Shown: positions 47,050 through 60,510 of the stretch, piece by piece
Layout of the letters: every line of letters begins with the position of its first letter
Numbering within the stretch: the first letter of the stretch is position 1
NCBI GenBank assembly: GCA_958510875.1
Contig: OY294069.1
Location: 163,865,111-163,929,110 of the forward strand
Direction: 5' to 3'
Length of the DNA stretch: 64,000 nucleotides
From: Endomychus coccineus
Taxonomy: Eukaryota > Arthropoda > Insecta > Coleoptera > Endomychidae
Program-made: the position numbers and the translations under genes
The notes under the pieces: model-generated
Told to the model about the DNA's origin: nothing
The model's database searches: none
The model's input: the letters and a program-made list of their open reading frames with translations, nothing else

Positions 47050-50000
47050 GGGGAATAAGGGTGATTATTTCTTATTCATAGTTTTATAGTGTATCTATAG
47101 TATGAACCCTTTCAAAGTTGAATTTTGTTTTTATTTATAAAAAAGTTCGATAAAGTTAGGAAAAAATAGTTTAAAAAATTTGATGAATGTAACATTGACC
47201 AATTCATTCTTATTAAAAAAGATATAAGGTCCAAAAATGGGACCAAAATTGACATTTCTTCAGGAAATTGAAAGAAGATTCAATACAAATCTGCCGGTAC
47301 TCATGAACAATCGTAGACTGAACCGTGTAAAACTATTTAGGTTACCATGAATAAACGTAATTTTTCGAATTCATAGTACGTCAGAAGTGAATGTCAGTGT
47401 TCATCATTCAGCTTGAGTGTTAAGACAATTTTGAGAAAATGTAACCGAATAAGTAATTTCATCATTGGACATAGATTATCATTATTCTCTGAGGTGGTAA
47501 CGAAAGCACCTGCGGCTTATTGTGGTTGCAATTTTAAGGTACTCCTGCTTGATGCATCCAGACTGTAACAATGTTTCTTAGCCTTCACTTTGACGATCGC
47601 TGGGGTGTTCTACAGGGGATAGTTCATAAAACGCAGGTGCATCATATTCTATATCAATTTCTCAATAAGCCTTTTAACAAGCTGAATAATAAACTCTAAC
47701 ATTTACTGTTAACATATCCTGAATTAGAAAGACTACCGTTATTCATGGCAACGTAAATGTTGTTTGCACGGTGTCAGTCTACTGCTTTTTCCAAAAAAAT
47801 ATGATTAAAGTATTCATATCTTATACCTTCTTTAACAAGAATGAATCCGTCAGGGTGCAATTCAAAATAATTCAATGATCGAGATTTCCAATTTGCCGCT
47901 TCCATGACATGTCTATACTAGTTTTTTCCCTTATTACAAAAATTTCTTTTGCAACTAAGCTTTTGTTCCGAACTTGATGATTTTCTTGTCAATATGAATG
48001 GATAATCTGACAAAGAGGATTCCACAATTCTATTTAATAATTTTTATCTCTGCAACTTTTCTCTCCATATACACTTTAGCCTCCCACCCTTTACGGGAAG
48101 CGATAATTCATCATCTTAGTCTCCAACATTGAGAGAACATATCAACAGCACACCTCGATGATATCGCTATAATTGTAGGTGGTTGATAAATAAATGTTTT
48201 TAATAGGTGTGGTTGAGTCAACATCGTTTGTGGATAATATGTGTACGATAACAGACCAGTTCCGTGAAGCCCGGAAAAGGGCGACTTTTCATCGCTCAAT
48301 CACCATTCCTATTCCACTGAAAATCGTGAGTTTCACTCCACTACGTTCTGGAGATAGTTTTACACGATAACAGACTTATTCATGTTAACCTTACCGTGAA
48401 AATTAATTTGATATCCATACTAGATCTGACCCAAAAACCTCGCACCAAGAACGATTATGGAAATAATCCATCTTGTGTTTATTAGGAAAATTCAGATATA
48501 GAGGAATAGATATTATATCGATTGAATTGATGAAACTGTTACGTGATGGGTTGGAAGAACCGAATTCGAGTTCCCCTGAAATGTGATAATTATGATGATC
48601 GAATAAACGTTTCCCTCAAATTTCAGAAAAATAGGAGAGGGGGTTAAAGGTTAGTCACCTTTTATTATTTACGCCCCTGAACAGTTGGTAAGAAGCGTTC
48701 TATTGAATTTTGATAAATATAAATGAGAAACAGAAGCAAGACATATTAACTCTGTGTTTTCGACATGTCTTCAAATTTCAAACCATAATCTTGAAGTCGA
48801 AGTCTGTAATCAAAATACGAACAACTTTTTTCACTAAATTGGACGTAGCTTTAAGAATATTCCATCATTTTTGAAAAATAACTGGAAGAGTACAAAAATA
48901 GAAGTGGAACGCAATTATCTATGTTTTCAAAAAAAGTTGATTGGACGAGTTCTAATTGTTAGATAAAGACTTATTTCTGCAAACTTCGTCTTGAATTTGA
49001 ACAAAATTGGTTGTATGGTTCAAAAGTTACGCAAAAAAAGCGATTATTTATATCCAAATTTGAAGGGCTATATCTAGGATATTAAGCACTTCCGATAGTT
49101 ATTTTCTGGGAAAAGGTTGCTTTATTTATGATCCTCTATCGACTCCTGAAATCAGTGTATCACAAACTGGACCAAAGATGGTCCATCTTGGTCTTGGTCC
49201 TTGATGAGACAAGATCAGAGGTGACTGTTGTCTTGGTATTGATGATTTCACAATTTCATGGCATGGTCTGCATTCTCGTCTTCTTTGACAATGGCAACAT
49301 CTCATCATCTTTTCATGTAAAAAGAAAATAGTCTGATTGCCATAAAAATATAGACACGAAGTTCATTATACATAGTAGTTCATGGCAAGATCAGTCCAAG
49401 ATGAAATCTTTGTCAGAGAACTTACGGAATCGTAGCATAGATCCATTTTAGACAAAGAGGCTTACCTGAAACCAATAGAAATGAATCATTAATTGAAATT
49501 ATTTACAATATGACAAAAATATGGTGATGAGAAATGAACTTCCAGATAGATTGCAAAGATCTCATACGAGGGAAACAAGCATTTTATAATGTTCCAGTCA
49601 TTACAGCAATTGGAAAATTGCAAATTGATATTTTCAGTGCTGTCAAACGTGATGTATGAGTTAAAGTTTATATCAAACGAAGACCGACCTTTTTTAAACG
49701 AAAACTCGTGTTGAAAGAATCAGCATATGTTTTCACAAACCATCATATTATACACCAATATACTATGTACCTATATTGATTTTCAATGTCTGCACACAGG
49801 TTTTTATTCTCGCAGCGCATTGCAGGGATGTACAATTCGAGGGCAATATATTTTATATAAAGCCGTGATCATTAGACTTGCTTCACACGTTAATGTTGAT
49901 AGAGTTAAATTTGGTTGAATTCTTTTGCTTACTCAACCAATTTCATAATGAACTTGAAGTAGTTTTAATTTTTAAAGTGTTCTTGACTAACAATGTATTT

Positions 50001-52420
50001 TTCATTATCTGAGAATTCGTTATTTCATATAAGTTTTTCCCATTCTAATGATTTTTATATGCAACGAACTGAAATGTTTAAGGGAAGGAAAAATATTAAA
50101 ATGTGTGTAGTTGCATTTTTTTGAAATAGTTGCTATCAAATTATCAATAAACAAGTATGGTATAATCATTTATCTGATTACATGAGACTGATTTCGGAGC
50201 AAGTTGCAATGTTGAATTCCATCTTTACTTCAACTGCTCTTAACTATCAAATCTCATGCCAGGGAGTGAATTGTCGTTGCTGATTTCGTTGGAGTATTAC
50301 TCTACTTACAGAATAATCAACAGGGTATCATATTAAAATATGCTATTGCAGCTTCAAAGCCATGCTATGTAATAAACTGATACAAACAAAATTGTGTTCT
50401 TTGCTCATTATATCGAATAATGCAAATTATTTGTAATCCTGATTGTAATTTACAAACAACTGTAGTGTCTACCTAATGTTCGGAGAGGAATTATTATTTA
50501 AAATAAGAAAAGTTGGATATCCAACTTCCTCGAGAGATACTCTCCGAAATTCGAACTGAAGGGCAGTGTGAAAGATTCATTCATACTTCTAACTTGACAA
50601 AACAAGTAGCTCCTGATTCCCATTGTGATTTTCAATAAAATTATTTTATGGAAAGTTAATCTTCATGAAATATAATTATTAAGGGAATGATACAGCTATT
50701 TGCTTTGAAGAATTGTGCTTTTGCATCACCACCTGGAAGCACATCTGTATGTTCTATATTTGCGATATGTCACCAGACAATTATTTAAATAATCATTATT
50801 TGTAAGTTTATAACTACAAAAACGACTAGCAGTAGTTGAACTGAGGTTTTTATCATATGTATCGTAATAGACACCATTTTAACCTTTATTTATCATGACC
50901 GTTCAATTATTTACATCATTACACCACAGAGTGAACACACTTCACACTTCGATGAAGTCACATGAATCTTAAAATGAGAATTCCAGACTTTTCTGCAGGT
51001 TGAATATATTCATGAGATGTATATTCATAAGCAGAACTTTTCCAGAAAAGGACTATCAGCTCCAGTATACCATGCATATAAAAGAAATACCAGTGAGTGA
51101 TTCTCTACGAAATCTCGTTCTATAAAGCCGACAGACTTTAAATTTGGAAAGTGCTTAGTTCCCTTCTAGAAAGTAGGCACTTTTTCTCAACAATCGTTGG
51201 GGAGATAAAAAGAGCTATCGTGCAATGATTTTGACAGTTCCCCTGAACAAAAAATGTTATCATAATAATATATAGTTTAAAACATATTTGTGCCACTCCC
51301 TTCTCCGACTATCCTGTCGATTTGAATAAACTTCTAATGTCATGACAAAGAATATAGTTTAACGCCTCACCATGCCTTCAACCGTTTCTCATCATTTGAC
51401 ATATTTTAGCAACAGCGAAGCCGACGCCGTCAACTGTTCCTACGAGTGTTGGCTTTTTCTGTAAGCTTATTTTACATTCTTGAAGATCACGAATAGGATG
51501 ATCGGATATATTAAGGGCGCAAATAGGCCTCTAATCAATCTTCAGAGGCCCCGAAGCGGCCGTCGTCTCCTACTGTTACCGCGGCACATGTGAAAATAAT
51601 CAAAAGCTATCGATAGATTGTGACACTCTTATAGCCGTAGGAGCGTTAAGGGTCGGAAAGGGTTCGATGTAGCCCGGCAACGCCAGGTACATCGTCTAGT
51701 ATAATTTTTATCAAAGGAGTTAACAATGTGCTATTGAATTCGAAACTGACCCATAGAAAATTCACATATTTTAAATAATATCTCATCTGATATTCAATGA
51801 TTCGACAGATTGGAAATCCAATTCCAATTCCTATCAATAGAACCAATATAAAATTTTATGAAATAGAAAACTCTCCGTGGTCACGTAAGTACCAGTGAAA
51901 TATAAATTCGATCCAATGAACGGCTTTGTAGAATTGAGTAAGTTCTGAAAAAGTTTGCAAAATTTGCGAACTAGAGCACGTCTGTTCCCTGAAAGGTTTA
52001 AAGTTTGTTACTTCTTTCATATGACTAATCAAAATTGGTCACGTTCTTCCTCTGTAAAAATTATTACAAGTATTGTGAATAACTATAGTTATTGACTTTA
52101 CTTCCCAACAAAATGTACAATGTGGAACATTATGAAAGGCCAAACTCAGATATAATACATATAAATGACATTTTCGCCAGAATTCTCAAAGGGACGTGTA
52201 CTCACGATGTTACGTTTGCTGCGGAGCTGCAGAACTTTATCTAGCTGGCTTAGTTTCTCCAAATACAAGGTCTTCCCAAAACTAAAGACTTTTCCAAATT
52301 TAAAAAATCAATTTAACGAATATATTGAACTATACTTATATACTTATAGTTTGTCCATAGGAGAACGACTAAAAGAAGAATGCAAGTTGAGTCCAATAAT
52401 ATCGGTTGTGTTATACCCCT
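47050..52420. other. Long intergenic stretch, no gene recognised
   Basis: About 5.4 kb without recognisable coding exons or transposon proteins. A perfect 18-bp palindrome AAGTTGGATATCCAACTT lies near 50510, flanked by inverted TTCGGAGAG/CTCTCCGAA. Small frames, including 49128-49331, lack support. Confidence 0.4.
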
Positions 52421-52429
52421 TCTTTTCTG

Positions 52430-53480
52430 TTCTACTCTGGCAGAAGCAATTGGAGACTAGGTTCGAAAATGCTATGATGACCTTTTGGCAGTATAGGGGA
52501 GCAATTGGCAAGAAGTGGGGTTTGGGACCTAAGCAGCTGATGTGGATCTACTCAGCTGATATTATACCAAGACTCGAATCCTGAAAAAGAACCCAACTGG
52601 TTACAGCTCAGAGACTTCTGGACTGAATACAGGGACTATTCCTCAGAGGCACTACATCCGCGAGGAAGACTACACCGACTGTAGCATTGTGGACATTGCT
52701 GAGCGCTATCAATAACGATGAGGAATTTCGCAATGATGGCGGTGCAATGCCTCCTTGAAGAGATGGAATGCAGACCAATCCCGTCTATTTAGGAGACAGC
52801 CTGGAAGGCTACGATTAGAACTGCAGAACGAAGTCAAAGTCCTGTTTTTCGGGAAGCACAATTTGTTATACGGATGAGTCTAGAAAAAACACAAAAGTCG
52901 GAGCCGGCTTCCGCGGTTCTAGATATGTTGATGTGTACTCCGTGCGAATGGATGATCTCAACACAGCCTTCCAATTCAAGATATTTGCCATCCACAGATA
53001 TGCGGAGAAGCTACTCGGCTATGGTAAGATGTATGAGACCATCCGGATCTGTTCGAACAGTCAAGCGGTACTCAACATACAGAAAAGTCCGACTGTGTCC
53101 TCGAGGATCATCAGCGATACCAGGGTGATCCTCAACAGGCTAGCCAGTGGGAACAGAATCAACCTGACCTGGATTCCGGGTCAATGAGAGAGCGGACAAG
53201 CTAGTCAGAGACGAGGCCAGATTAAACGGCCCTCAAGACCCCCTTGCTGGTATCCCCTACAATAAATATATATAGATCTTGCGAAACCATCTGAGGGATC
53301 AACACACCTCAGCATGTAGAAGCATTGACGGCAGCCGAACTGCGAAAGCGTTGTTTGACAATGAGGTAGGCCCAAAGGCAAGCGAGATACACTAGCTGAT
53401 TAGTTAAAGCATCAAGATAATCGCCGAAATTTTCATAGGTCACGGAAATTTGATGAAATTTTAACATAGAGAAGGGAAAA
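52430..53480 (+). pseudogene. Non-LTR retrotransposon remnant (family X, copy 3)
   Basis: The plus strand reads RGAIGKKWGLGPKQLMWIYS (52490-52560), the LINE region after the palm, then RNase H pieces: FQFKIFAIHRYAEKLLGYGK (FQAE motif with K for E), IRICSNSQAVLN (Asp replaced by Asn) and NRLASGNRINLTWIPGQ. C-terminal pieces LRDQHTSACRS and EVGPKASEI follow. It matches the copies at 26.3 and 36-37 kb. Two catalytic positions are changed and several stops are present. Confidence 0.8.
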
Positions 53481-53489
53481 GCGACACTC

Positions 53490-54884
53490 CTCTTAATAAG
53501 ATGCGAGGAAAACAAAGTGGAGTCGTAAAATCACTTTCTTTATGTATATATTTGTTCTTGAGAAAAAGTCGTGTATAACACAACAAATAAGAAATGAGAA
53601 CTAAAAAATTTCAATATCTTTATCATGAAGACGGGGTGAGCGTTAACGAACGATGTTCCTTGAAATGAGTCATAAGGCACAAGGTATGTCCTCGTGTAGC
53701 GACCAAACGGTAAATGCAATCCACTTTTTATGTAGACACCGATCATATATGTTGCTCAAAATGTACTAGCATGAAAATTCTATGTCGTACCTTGAGCCAT
53801 TATCGAGTTATTGAGCAGAGCGGTTCGTCAAAATACTCAATGTTGTTCCGCACACTAGTCAATGCGCTAATAAACTGGCCAATTGTAGAGAGAAATAATG
53901 CCTATTATTCGGCGATTAGTGCATCATGCACCGCAGCGCCCTCTTCAATTTACGCGCGGGCGCTGAGAGAACGTAGGTGTGCCGGTTGTCTTGACTTTGT
54001 CAGCTTCATGTGCCAATGCCGCTCTTTTGTTGCTGCTGAATGATTCATCTTCATGGATTCGTACTTACTATGATATTCTATCCACTTCACACATAGAGCG
54101 TACGTGGGCAAATGCATGTGGCGTTCGCGTGAACAGAAGAAACGCTGCATTGGGTTCAGAAGTATGATTATCATCAGTGAAAGCTGCTTAAGTTTAGAGT
54201 TAATTATTTCAAAAAATGTAATGGATAAGTCGGACATTTTCTTCACAGATAGAGTATCATAAACTTAGATTCTTGACTTTGACATTGTTGTGTGCTGAAA
54301 AAATTAGGTAATGATAAGCTTTTCAATAGAATATCAGAGCGTCCTCTAGTAACTATAGTAGAACGATGTCTATAACAGGCTTTCTCTTACCAGAAAATCA
54401 CGTATAATAACTTTCAATGCTATGAATAGACATTTTCCACGATATTTAATTCTGTATCTCGAAATTTATGCGTATCCCAACCTATCTTCAAATGAATATA
54501 AACTTTTGCTATTAATTTTACAAGTTCCATCAAGTGTTAAAATCAAGAAAAACTAGAACACCTCGGTTATAATTCAACTATTATTAACGATTTTTTTAAA
54601 TATTTGTAAAAGAGTGTAAATGGTGTTTTTATGTACAAAATTAGTGTAATTTATATGTTTACTCATACATCAACGTATAACTCTCTGTATAAGGTAATAT
54701 TTTTTGTTATAACTATTCTATTCTATTTAATTGTAATACTAATTAATTGGAATAATTATAGGGAAACAGAAAAGTTATGATGTCATTTTGTAACATAACA
54801 CGCAGTCCCTGCTCTTTTATTTTGTGTGTAATCTTTGTAATCAAATACGTACCTTCAACCTTGTTTGATCTTCACAGTCTCAAC
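53490..54884. other. Upstream region of the microsomal GST gene
   Basis: A GC-richer patch at 53900-54160 (e.g. CACCGCAGCGCCCTC, TTTACGCGCGGGCGCTGAGA) contrasts with AT-rich surroundings and may hold the promoter or a non-coding first exon. No definite TATA box or splice donor could be fixed. Confidence 0.35.
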
Positions 54885-55016
54885 ATGTTTCCTGATTCGA
54901 CAGTGTTAACGATAGAAAATCCGATTTTCCGAAGTTTTCTATATTATTCCTCGTTATTATGTTTGAAGATGATGCTGATGACATTGTTAACAATAAAAGA
55001 GAGAATTTTAAATCAG
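54885..55016 (+). CDS. Mgst1: Mgst1-like exon 1
   Basis: 44 codons from ATG 54885: MFPDSTVLTIENPIFRSFLY and onward to KERILNQ, then donor GTAGAT. The frame is open upstream to 54777 with other ATGs, but MFPDS is chosen because family proteins have about 10 residues before the NPxF motif. Phase 0. Confidence 0.88.
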
Positions 55017-58000
55017 GTAGATGTTTTTATTTCCATTTACTACATTTTTGTTACACGACTATTCAAAACATTGTAGCTCCTTTTGATCAATAACGTAACC
55101 ATATCCAGTATTCGGATAGCTTTACGTTGCATTTTAAATATTTTATTTGCAAGTGGTGCATGACCCCAATTTAATAATCCATAACTTATATGAGAGTGTA
55201 TCAATGAATGGTACGCTGTGATTTCTTAACAGGTAAACATTTTTTTCTAATTTGCTAGATACTATATTTATATGTCGTTCCCATAACAACTTGGAATCCA
55301 TGTATACTCCAAAAACCTTACCGGATTTGGGTTATCTGTAATATCTATAGTTCTAAGGCTAAAAATAAGTTTGTTTGTTTTCCCCTCATTTAGCATTAAC
55401 TGATTAGCTGTGAACCAATCAAATATTTTCGACTGCGTCTCTTCCAACTCATCAATCAAGGCGCTCAAATTATTATTTTTATTTGCTGCAGTTGCATCAT
55501 CTGCGAATATTGTAAACTGACTGTTTGGAAAATTATATGGTAAATCATTTAAATAAATTATGGAAAGTATAGGGCCTAAAATTGAACCTTGTGGTATCCT
55601 TCTTTTTACTTCCTGTATGTCAGATTTATCACGCTTCAATACAACTTTCTGTTTTCTGTTATATAAAAAACTTTTAATAATCTATACTATTATCACTAAA
55701 GCTATGATATTTAAGCTTGTTAATTAGTAGGTCAAAGGAGACACAATCGAATGCCTTACTAAGGTCACAGAATAGAACACTGGTAGAGTTCCCATTTTCG
55801 TACCCTTCATTAATAAATCCTGTTAAAGAGTTTATAGCCAAGCTATTGGACAAACCACTTCTAAATCCAAATTGAGCTTCGTTTAGGAGATAGATATTAT
55901 GAATAATATTGAAGAAATATTTGAACAATTTCAAAATTATATGAAGCATTCAACATTAAACAGTTTCGTTCATTGAATTTTACCTATGAAATGAAATTAT
56001 CAACGAGTCACTTTCAACTAAACCGCAAATAAAACAGAAATTTCCTCTCCCCAGTTTCCTAATAAGAGTGTCACACTCCCCATACACATATACTTACATT
56101 TTTATGATGTGTAGAATAGTGAAATAAAAGAAAAAATGCAATATACACGAACTCCAAAGTTTCCCTGGTGACAATTTTTTCGTCACACATTGACATTGTG
56201 AAAGCAAGTTGTCTACGGAGCTATTTCATCTTATGATACCATAATGTACAGAAAGCTGAACAAATGATTAGGAAAGATTAGATTATTCACGAAATAAATA
56301 ATATAGCAGTATATTTTTTCAAGTTAATTTAAGAAGCTATAGCCTCAAAAAACAGGACTCGAATTACGCAAATTGTCTGATAGAATTCAACTATAATTTT
56401 ACTCCTTTACATAACTGAGCTGGAAATTTTGAAGCATATTAAAAAAATAATAGTTCAATATCAAATGACCATCTTGATACTTATAAGTGACCGATTATTA
56501 ATTATGAAAATAATAATAAAAAACTTGGCCTCCGGATGGATTCTGCGTCACGATAGCATGACTTGATGCCTACGTTTCGCCAACCATCAAAGGTGGCCTC
56601 CAGGGCAGGCTTGAGGCTTGTACTGGAACAGTTTCACTTCAAGCCTCAAGCCTGACCTGAAGAAGACGTAGCCATCAAGTCGTGCTACTGTGACGAGGAA
56701 TCAATCGTGGAGTTCGGAATTCTCAGTATTAACTATCCGCAGAGTCTGCTACCTACTCAAGGTAATAATAATAATAATAAATTTATTAAAAGAAAAGAAA
56801 TTCGGCATTTTTACATTAAATTTACGTTTACATATTCGTAAACATTTATATAATTCCCAATAGTGAATTTTTCATGAATTTAGAATATAACATAATGGAT
56901 CGCACAAAGCAACTTGTGAGTGTGTGTAAGATTTATATTTATCATAATTTATTTAAAAGAAAATAAGGTTCTATTTTATTGAGTCACATATTCATACATA
57001 TATACATACATGCATACATACATTGGTATAGATAAGTGAAAATTAAATCAACATAAGGTGAAGAAAATAAATTTTGACATCGGTTTTATCTAGCAAAACG
57101 AGGTATAAATATGAATTGTTCAAGCTTATGAGTTGACGTTTTTCTAACCTATACAAAGACTGTAACCAGTTCTTGATTTCACTATAGAAGACACTGATAA
57201 AATTGCAGGTTTACTCCTCTCACTATACGTAGCATATAGTGTTAAGGAAGTATTGAAATCGGGTCAAATTTTTTTTCCACATTCTTATGAATATATCCGT
57301 CTTGGGTATTCCTGAATCGATTTAAATTAGTTGTGACATTTGTGACATGATATGTGTGTGCGCGCGCGTACGTACGTAACCCAATGTGTAGACGATTGCG
57401 CTGTTCATCTTGGTCCTATAAATTTGAAATTTTGCAGCTCACTTCAAAGTGATCAAAATTGAAACTGTATTGTTTTGGGGGCCAATAGCCCCGTTTCGGG
57501 CATCATTTCTGACATCCATCTTAATTTTTTTTGATGAAGCTATGGTATTTTGTTGAACCATAAGGACAACCGTTTTTTTCTGGTTATAAATATATCACAC
57601 GCATATGTCTGACCTGCAGGAGTTTTCGAAATCTATTTTTCAAGATTCAAATGACGTCACCGATGTGTAGTCACGATATATTTCATGTCTTCATTCTGCG
57701 CAAGAAATTCTAGACTTCTTTCTTCTGTGGTATATTTTGATAGTTCATGTGACAGCAAGTGTCAGTATGGAAGAAGATTATATTATAGTGTGAATAAGTG
57801 GTAAAGTGGCAGTAAAGCTGAGCAAAAAAGTTGTTTAATACTTATTTTTGATTCATTAAATAATAGATGTGATCGATAGATTTTTGGTCTTTCAAAAATG
57901 ATTTCGATGAATCATTTTCATTTAACTTCTATGTGGTTCATTTGACAGTTGTATGCATCACTCCAAGTTATAATTCCATATCTAAGTTTCGACAAGACAG

Positions 58001-59746
58001 TGATATAATATAATTTGTTGTTTTATGCTTAATGTATGAATTATAACTTTTAATTTCGACTCACTTCTGTATCAGATTATCAATTATTTTGTTGAATCCC
58101 CCTTACCAAAACACATAGTCCAGCCCTCCGTACATTATACTATTGTATAATATATTCAAAGGTGAAATGATAATGTCACTTCTAAAAAGAAAAAAACAAT
58201 TAAAAATAAAAAGCTGTCAATGTAGAGAGTTGACCAGTTAATAACTAAAAAAAATATTCAATGAGCTCAGTCAAAATCGAACCTTTTCTTATATTATCTC
58301 AACTTCAGATATCATTTTGAAGGCTGTATTCTAATATTGCGAGTATCAAAAATGACAAGCTGAGAATTTTGAATTTCGAGACGGTAGCGATTCAATGAGC
58401 GACGAGAGGGTTTCAATTAAATTTGGTTCATAACAAACGTATACTCCAATAAGCGAACGATCGAAAAGGCGACATCAAAACAGGGAAGCTCTACAGGGAA
58501 ATGAGGTTGTCTAGGAAAATACATACTCAGTCTGCAGCTCGTTGAATAAACTCCTTAATTAACCGCAAACCTGACCACAAACCGTTCCGTTCATTCATGA
58601 ACCTATTTGATGCGTTAACCATGGCTTATAACAACAAAATGATGAATTCTAATCGTATGTCTGTTATTTCCAGGCATTTGTATCTCCAGAAGATGCTGTG
58701 TACATGAAAGGTCCAATGAGAGATTGTTACGAAGTCGAGAGGGTGAGGAAGTAAGTTCAACCACACGCTTATCCATATTTTATTCAAGATATTGCAGTTG
58801 AATTAAGTCAATTAGAAGGTCACCCTGGTCTACATCGATCAGTAATATTACAAATGTATGGTTCTAGACAGCTGTTCCGCTCTTCTCCTGCCGTCTAGAA
58901 CTATTAGTTCGTAATGTTACTGACCGATCTAGACTAGAGAGACCTTGTAGTTATCTGACAAAATCCAACTAGAAACACGTATTTATAAATTCAATTGTAT
59001 CTCGAACGTTATGAAAAGAGCACTATGAAAATAACATATTATCTTCAGATGATGTTATGTTATATATCAACTATTCACAATAATTCAATCTAAATGAGGA
59101 CTGTAGGAAATCTTCAATTGTTTACAGTTGTCTTCACGGCTCATTCGTTGGTAGCATCTTTATTTATGGCCTATCAGGGGAATAGCTTTGACTGCACAGA
59201 ACAAAACATGTCTGCTAGTTCTAACAGAGAACTAGGATGCTATCACAGGATGAGTTATTGAAATTATTGATAACCATAGGAGTTATTAGAAGTCTTCATT
59301 TGAATAGCTGAATTTGAGATGGATAAATGATCTATGACGAAGCAGAAGGTCATAAAAAATGATCCAGTATCACTTCAGAGGTTGATATTAGGAAAAATAT
59401 GAATCTCTGACTGTGAACAATTTGTCGTACTTGATAATAGTGGTTTTGACTTCGAGAAATATTAGACTAAGCTCGATATCTTTGAAATTTCAGGGCACAT
59501 ATGAACGATCTAGAGAATATATTGATATTCATTATTGTGAGTTTCGGATACCTTTGGACCAAACCTGATCCATGGTGGACGAATACGATGTTCTTCGTAT
59601 TCACTGTTTGTCGATATTTACATACTTTCGTTTATACAATCGTAATTGTTCGCCAACCTGCTCGTGCATACTCCTGGCTGATAGGATATCTGATTACAGG
59701 TTACATGGCCGTGAACATCGTTTATTACTTTCATTATCTATTGTAG
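54885..59746 (+). CDS. Mgst1: Microsomal glutathione S-transferase 1-like protein (MAPEG family), complete
   Basis: CDS is join(54885-55016, 58674-58750, 59494-59746), 462 bases, 153 residues plus stop, the usual MGST1 length. The enzyme conjugates glutathione to electrophiles and reduces lipid hydroperoxides in ER and outer mitochondrial membranes. Signature ERVRKAHMNDLENI follows the cytosolic loop. Four membrane helices are visible: from about residue 12 (FRSFLYYSSLLCLKMMLMTL), ILIFIIVSFGYLW, FFVFTVCRYLHTFVYTIVIV and SWLIGYLITGYMAVNIVYYF. CRYLHTFVY is the family's conserved R..HT region. Splice phases 0 and 2 fit and sites are GT/AG. A related first exon lies 2.8 kb downstream, so the genes are in tandem. 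Intron 1 (3.7 kb) contains an antisense LINE relic and a Penelope terminus. Confidence 0.93.
55080..55960 (-). pseudogene. Jockey/CR1-type LINE reverse transcriptase remnant in Mgst1 intron 1
   Basis: The minus strand reads QFGFRSGLSNSLAI, SVLFCDLSKAFDCVSFDLLI (catalytic Asp), IPQGSILGPILSIIYLNDLP, TIFADDATAAN (catalytic DD) and WFTANQLMLNEGKTNKLIF, then SYGLLNWGHAPLANKIFKMQ after frameshifts. The palm motifs are still well ordered. The 3' end lies only about 60 bases after exon 1 of the host gene and the relic is antisense to it. One frameshift at about 55650 and later stops make it inactive. Confidence 0.88.
56545..56695. repeat. Nested palindrome, degenerate Penelope-like terminus
   Basis: Outer arms GCGTCACGATAGCATGACTT (left) and AAGTCGTGCTACTGTGACG (right) flank inner arms AGGCTTGAGGCTTG and CAAGCCTCAAGCCT. 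On the minus strand TTGATGG, TTGGC and GAAACGTAGG lie in hammerhead order. The right arm lacks GAAAC. Likely a head-to-head Penelope terminus in Mgst1 intron 1. Confidence 0.65.
56700..58670. other. Mgst1 intron 1, distal part
   Basis: Simple repeats only: (AAT)n near 56763-56780, (TACA)n near 56995-57020 and a TG/CG run near 57350-57380. No exon or transposon protein recognised. Confidence 0.5.
58674..58750 (+). CDS. Mgst1: Mgst1-like exon 2
   Basis: Acceptor TTATTTCCAG precedes 58674 and donor GTAAGT follows 58750. 77 bases encode AFVSPEDAVYMKGPMRDCYE then VERVR, with two bases carried over to form Lys. The SPEDA motif is conserved in MGST1 proteins. Confidence 0.93.
58803..58955. repeat. 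Imperfect inverted repeat in Mgst1 intron 2
   Basis: AAGGTCACCCTGGTCTACAT and CGATCAGTAATATTAC, then GGTTCTAGACAG, are mirrored by CTGCCGTCTAGAACTA, GTAATGTTACTGACCGATCT and AGAGAGACCTT. Arms of about 60 bp: MITE-like, no coding. Confidence 0.75.
59494..59746 (+). CDS. Mgst1: Mgst1-like exon 3 and stop codon
   Basis: Acceptor AAATTTCAG precedes 59494. The exon begins by completing Lys, then AHMNDLENILIF, membrane helices 2-4, and ends YYFHYLL with TAG at 59744-59746. No canonical AATAAA was found in the following 150 bases. Confidence 0.93.
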
Positions 59747-60009
59747 TTTTTCAAATTATAACATACAAGTACCACAAAATTGTAGTTCATTTAGTTTGTA
59801 TCTCATGTGTTCCTTTCAATTCAATAATGATAGATTACATTTCAAAATAATTAATGATCATGACTAAAGATGTCGTGATCTCTTACTTAAATAGAACTTT
59901 CACAACATTTGAAGAGTTACTACGTATTTGAAAGAGGTGTTTATCGTCTTCTTCTTTTCCTGCTGGACTCCGCAGCTCTACCTGATAGTCAACATGGATT
60001 CCTACAAGG

Positions 60010-60510
60010 CAGGTCAAATTGGCATTACTGTATATTGGTGGAAAAAGGTTCAATGTATAATAGCTTTCACATGACGAATCGTGTATTGTCAGGCGTTTCC
60101 AAGCTACAGCCACGTCAAATCTTGAATTTCTTTATTGCACGAACCTTTTTTCGGAGTTGTTGTACATTGAAAAGCATGTAATTCTTACATATTTGCACCT
60201 AGTGCCAAGGTTTTCTATCGAGGCAATGTCATGGAGCAGATTCAACCTGGTGCAAAATGTTTGTTATTATTGCCAGTTGTTGAAAAAATATGCCAAGGTT
60301 TTTTATTGTGGCATTTCCGAGTAATTCCAAAAGAGAGTTCGTGCAATAAAAAAGCCCAAAATTTTAGGCGGCTGGAAACGCCTGACAATACAGTTCTGTC
60401 AGAGCTATTGTACATTGAACCTTCCTCTACCAATATACTTTAGAGACAAGTGTATTCATTCAGGCCCACTATATTGCTCTAGCTCCTAGACTATTATCCA
60501 AATTTGACTT
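60010..60510. repeat. Foldback element, related to 17.7-18.05 kb
   Basis: The left arm (60030-60180) has TATATTGGTGGAAAAAGGTT and GTCAGGCGTTTCC. The right arm (60330-60440) carries GGAAACGCCTGAC and AACCTTCCTCTACCAATATA inverted. The outer right flank GGCCCACTATATTGCTCTAG matches the 17.7-kb copy in reverse. No ORF. Confidence 0.8.

Noticed and set aside
49126..49331. Overlapping frames on both strands
   Set aside because: The sequence is internally repetitive (TCTTGGTCTTGGTCC-like) and neither frame shows a recognisable motif.
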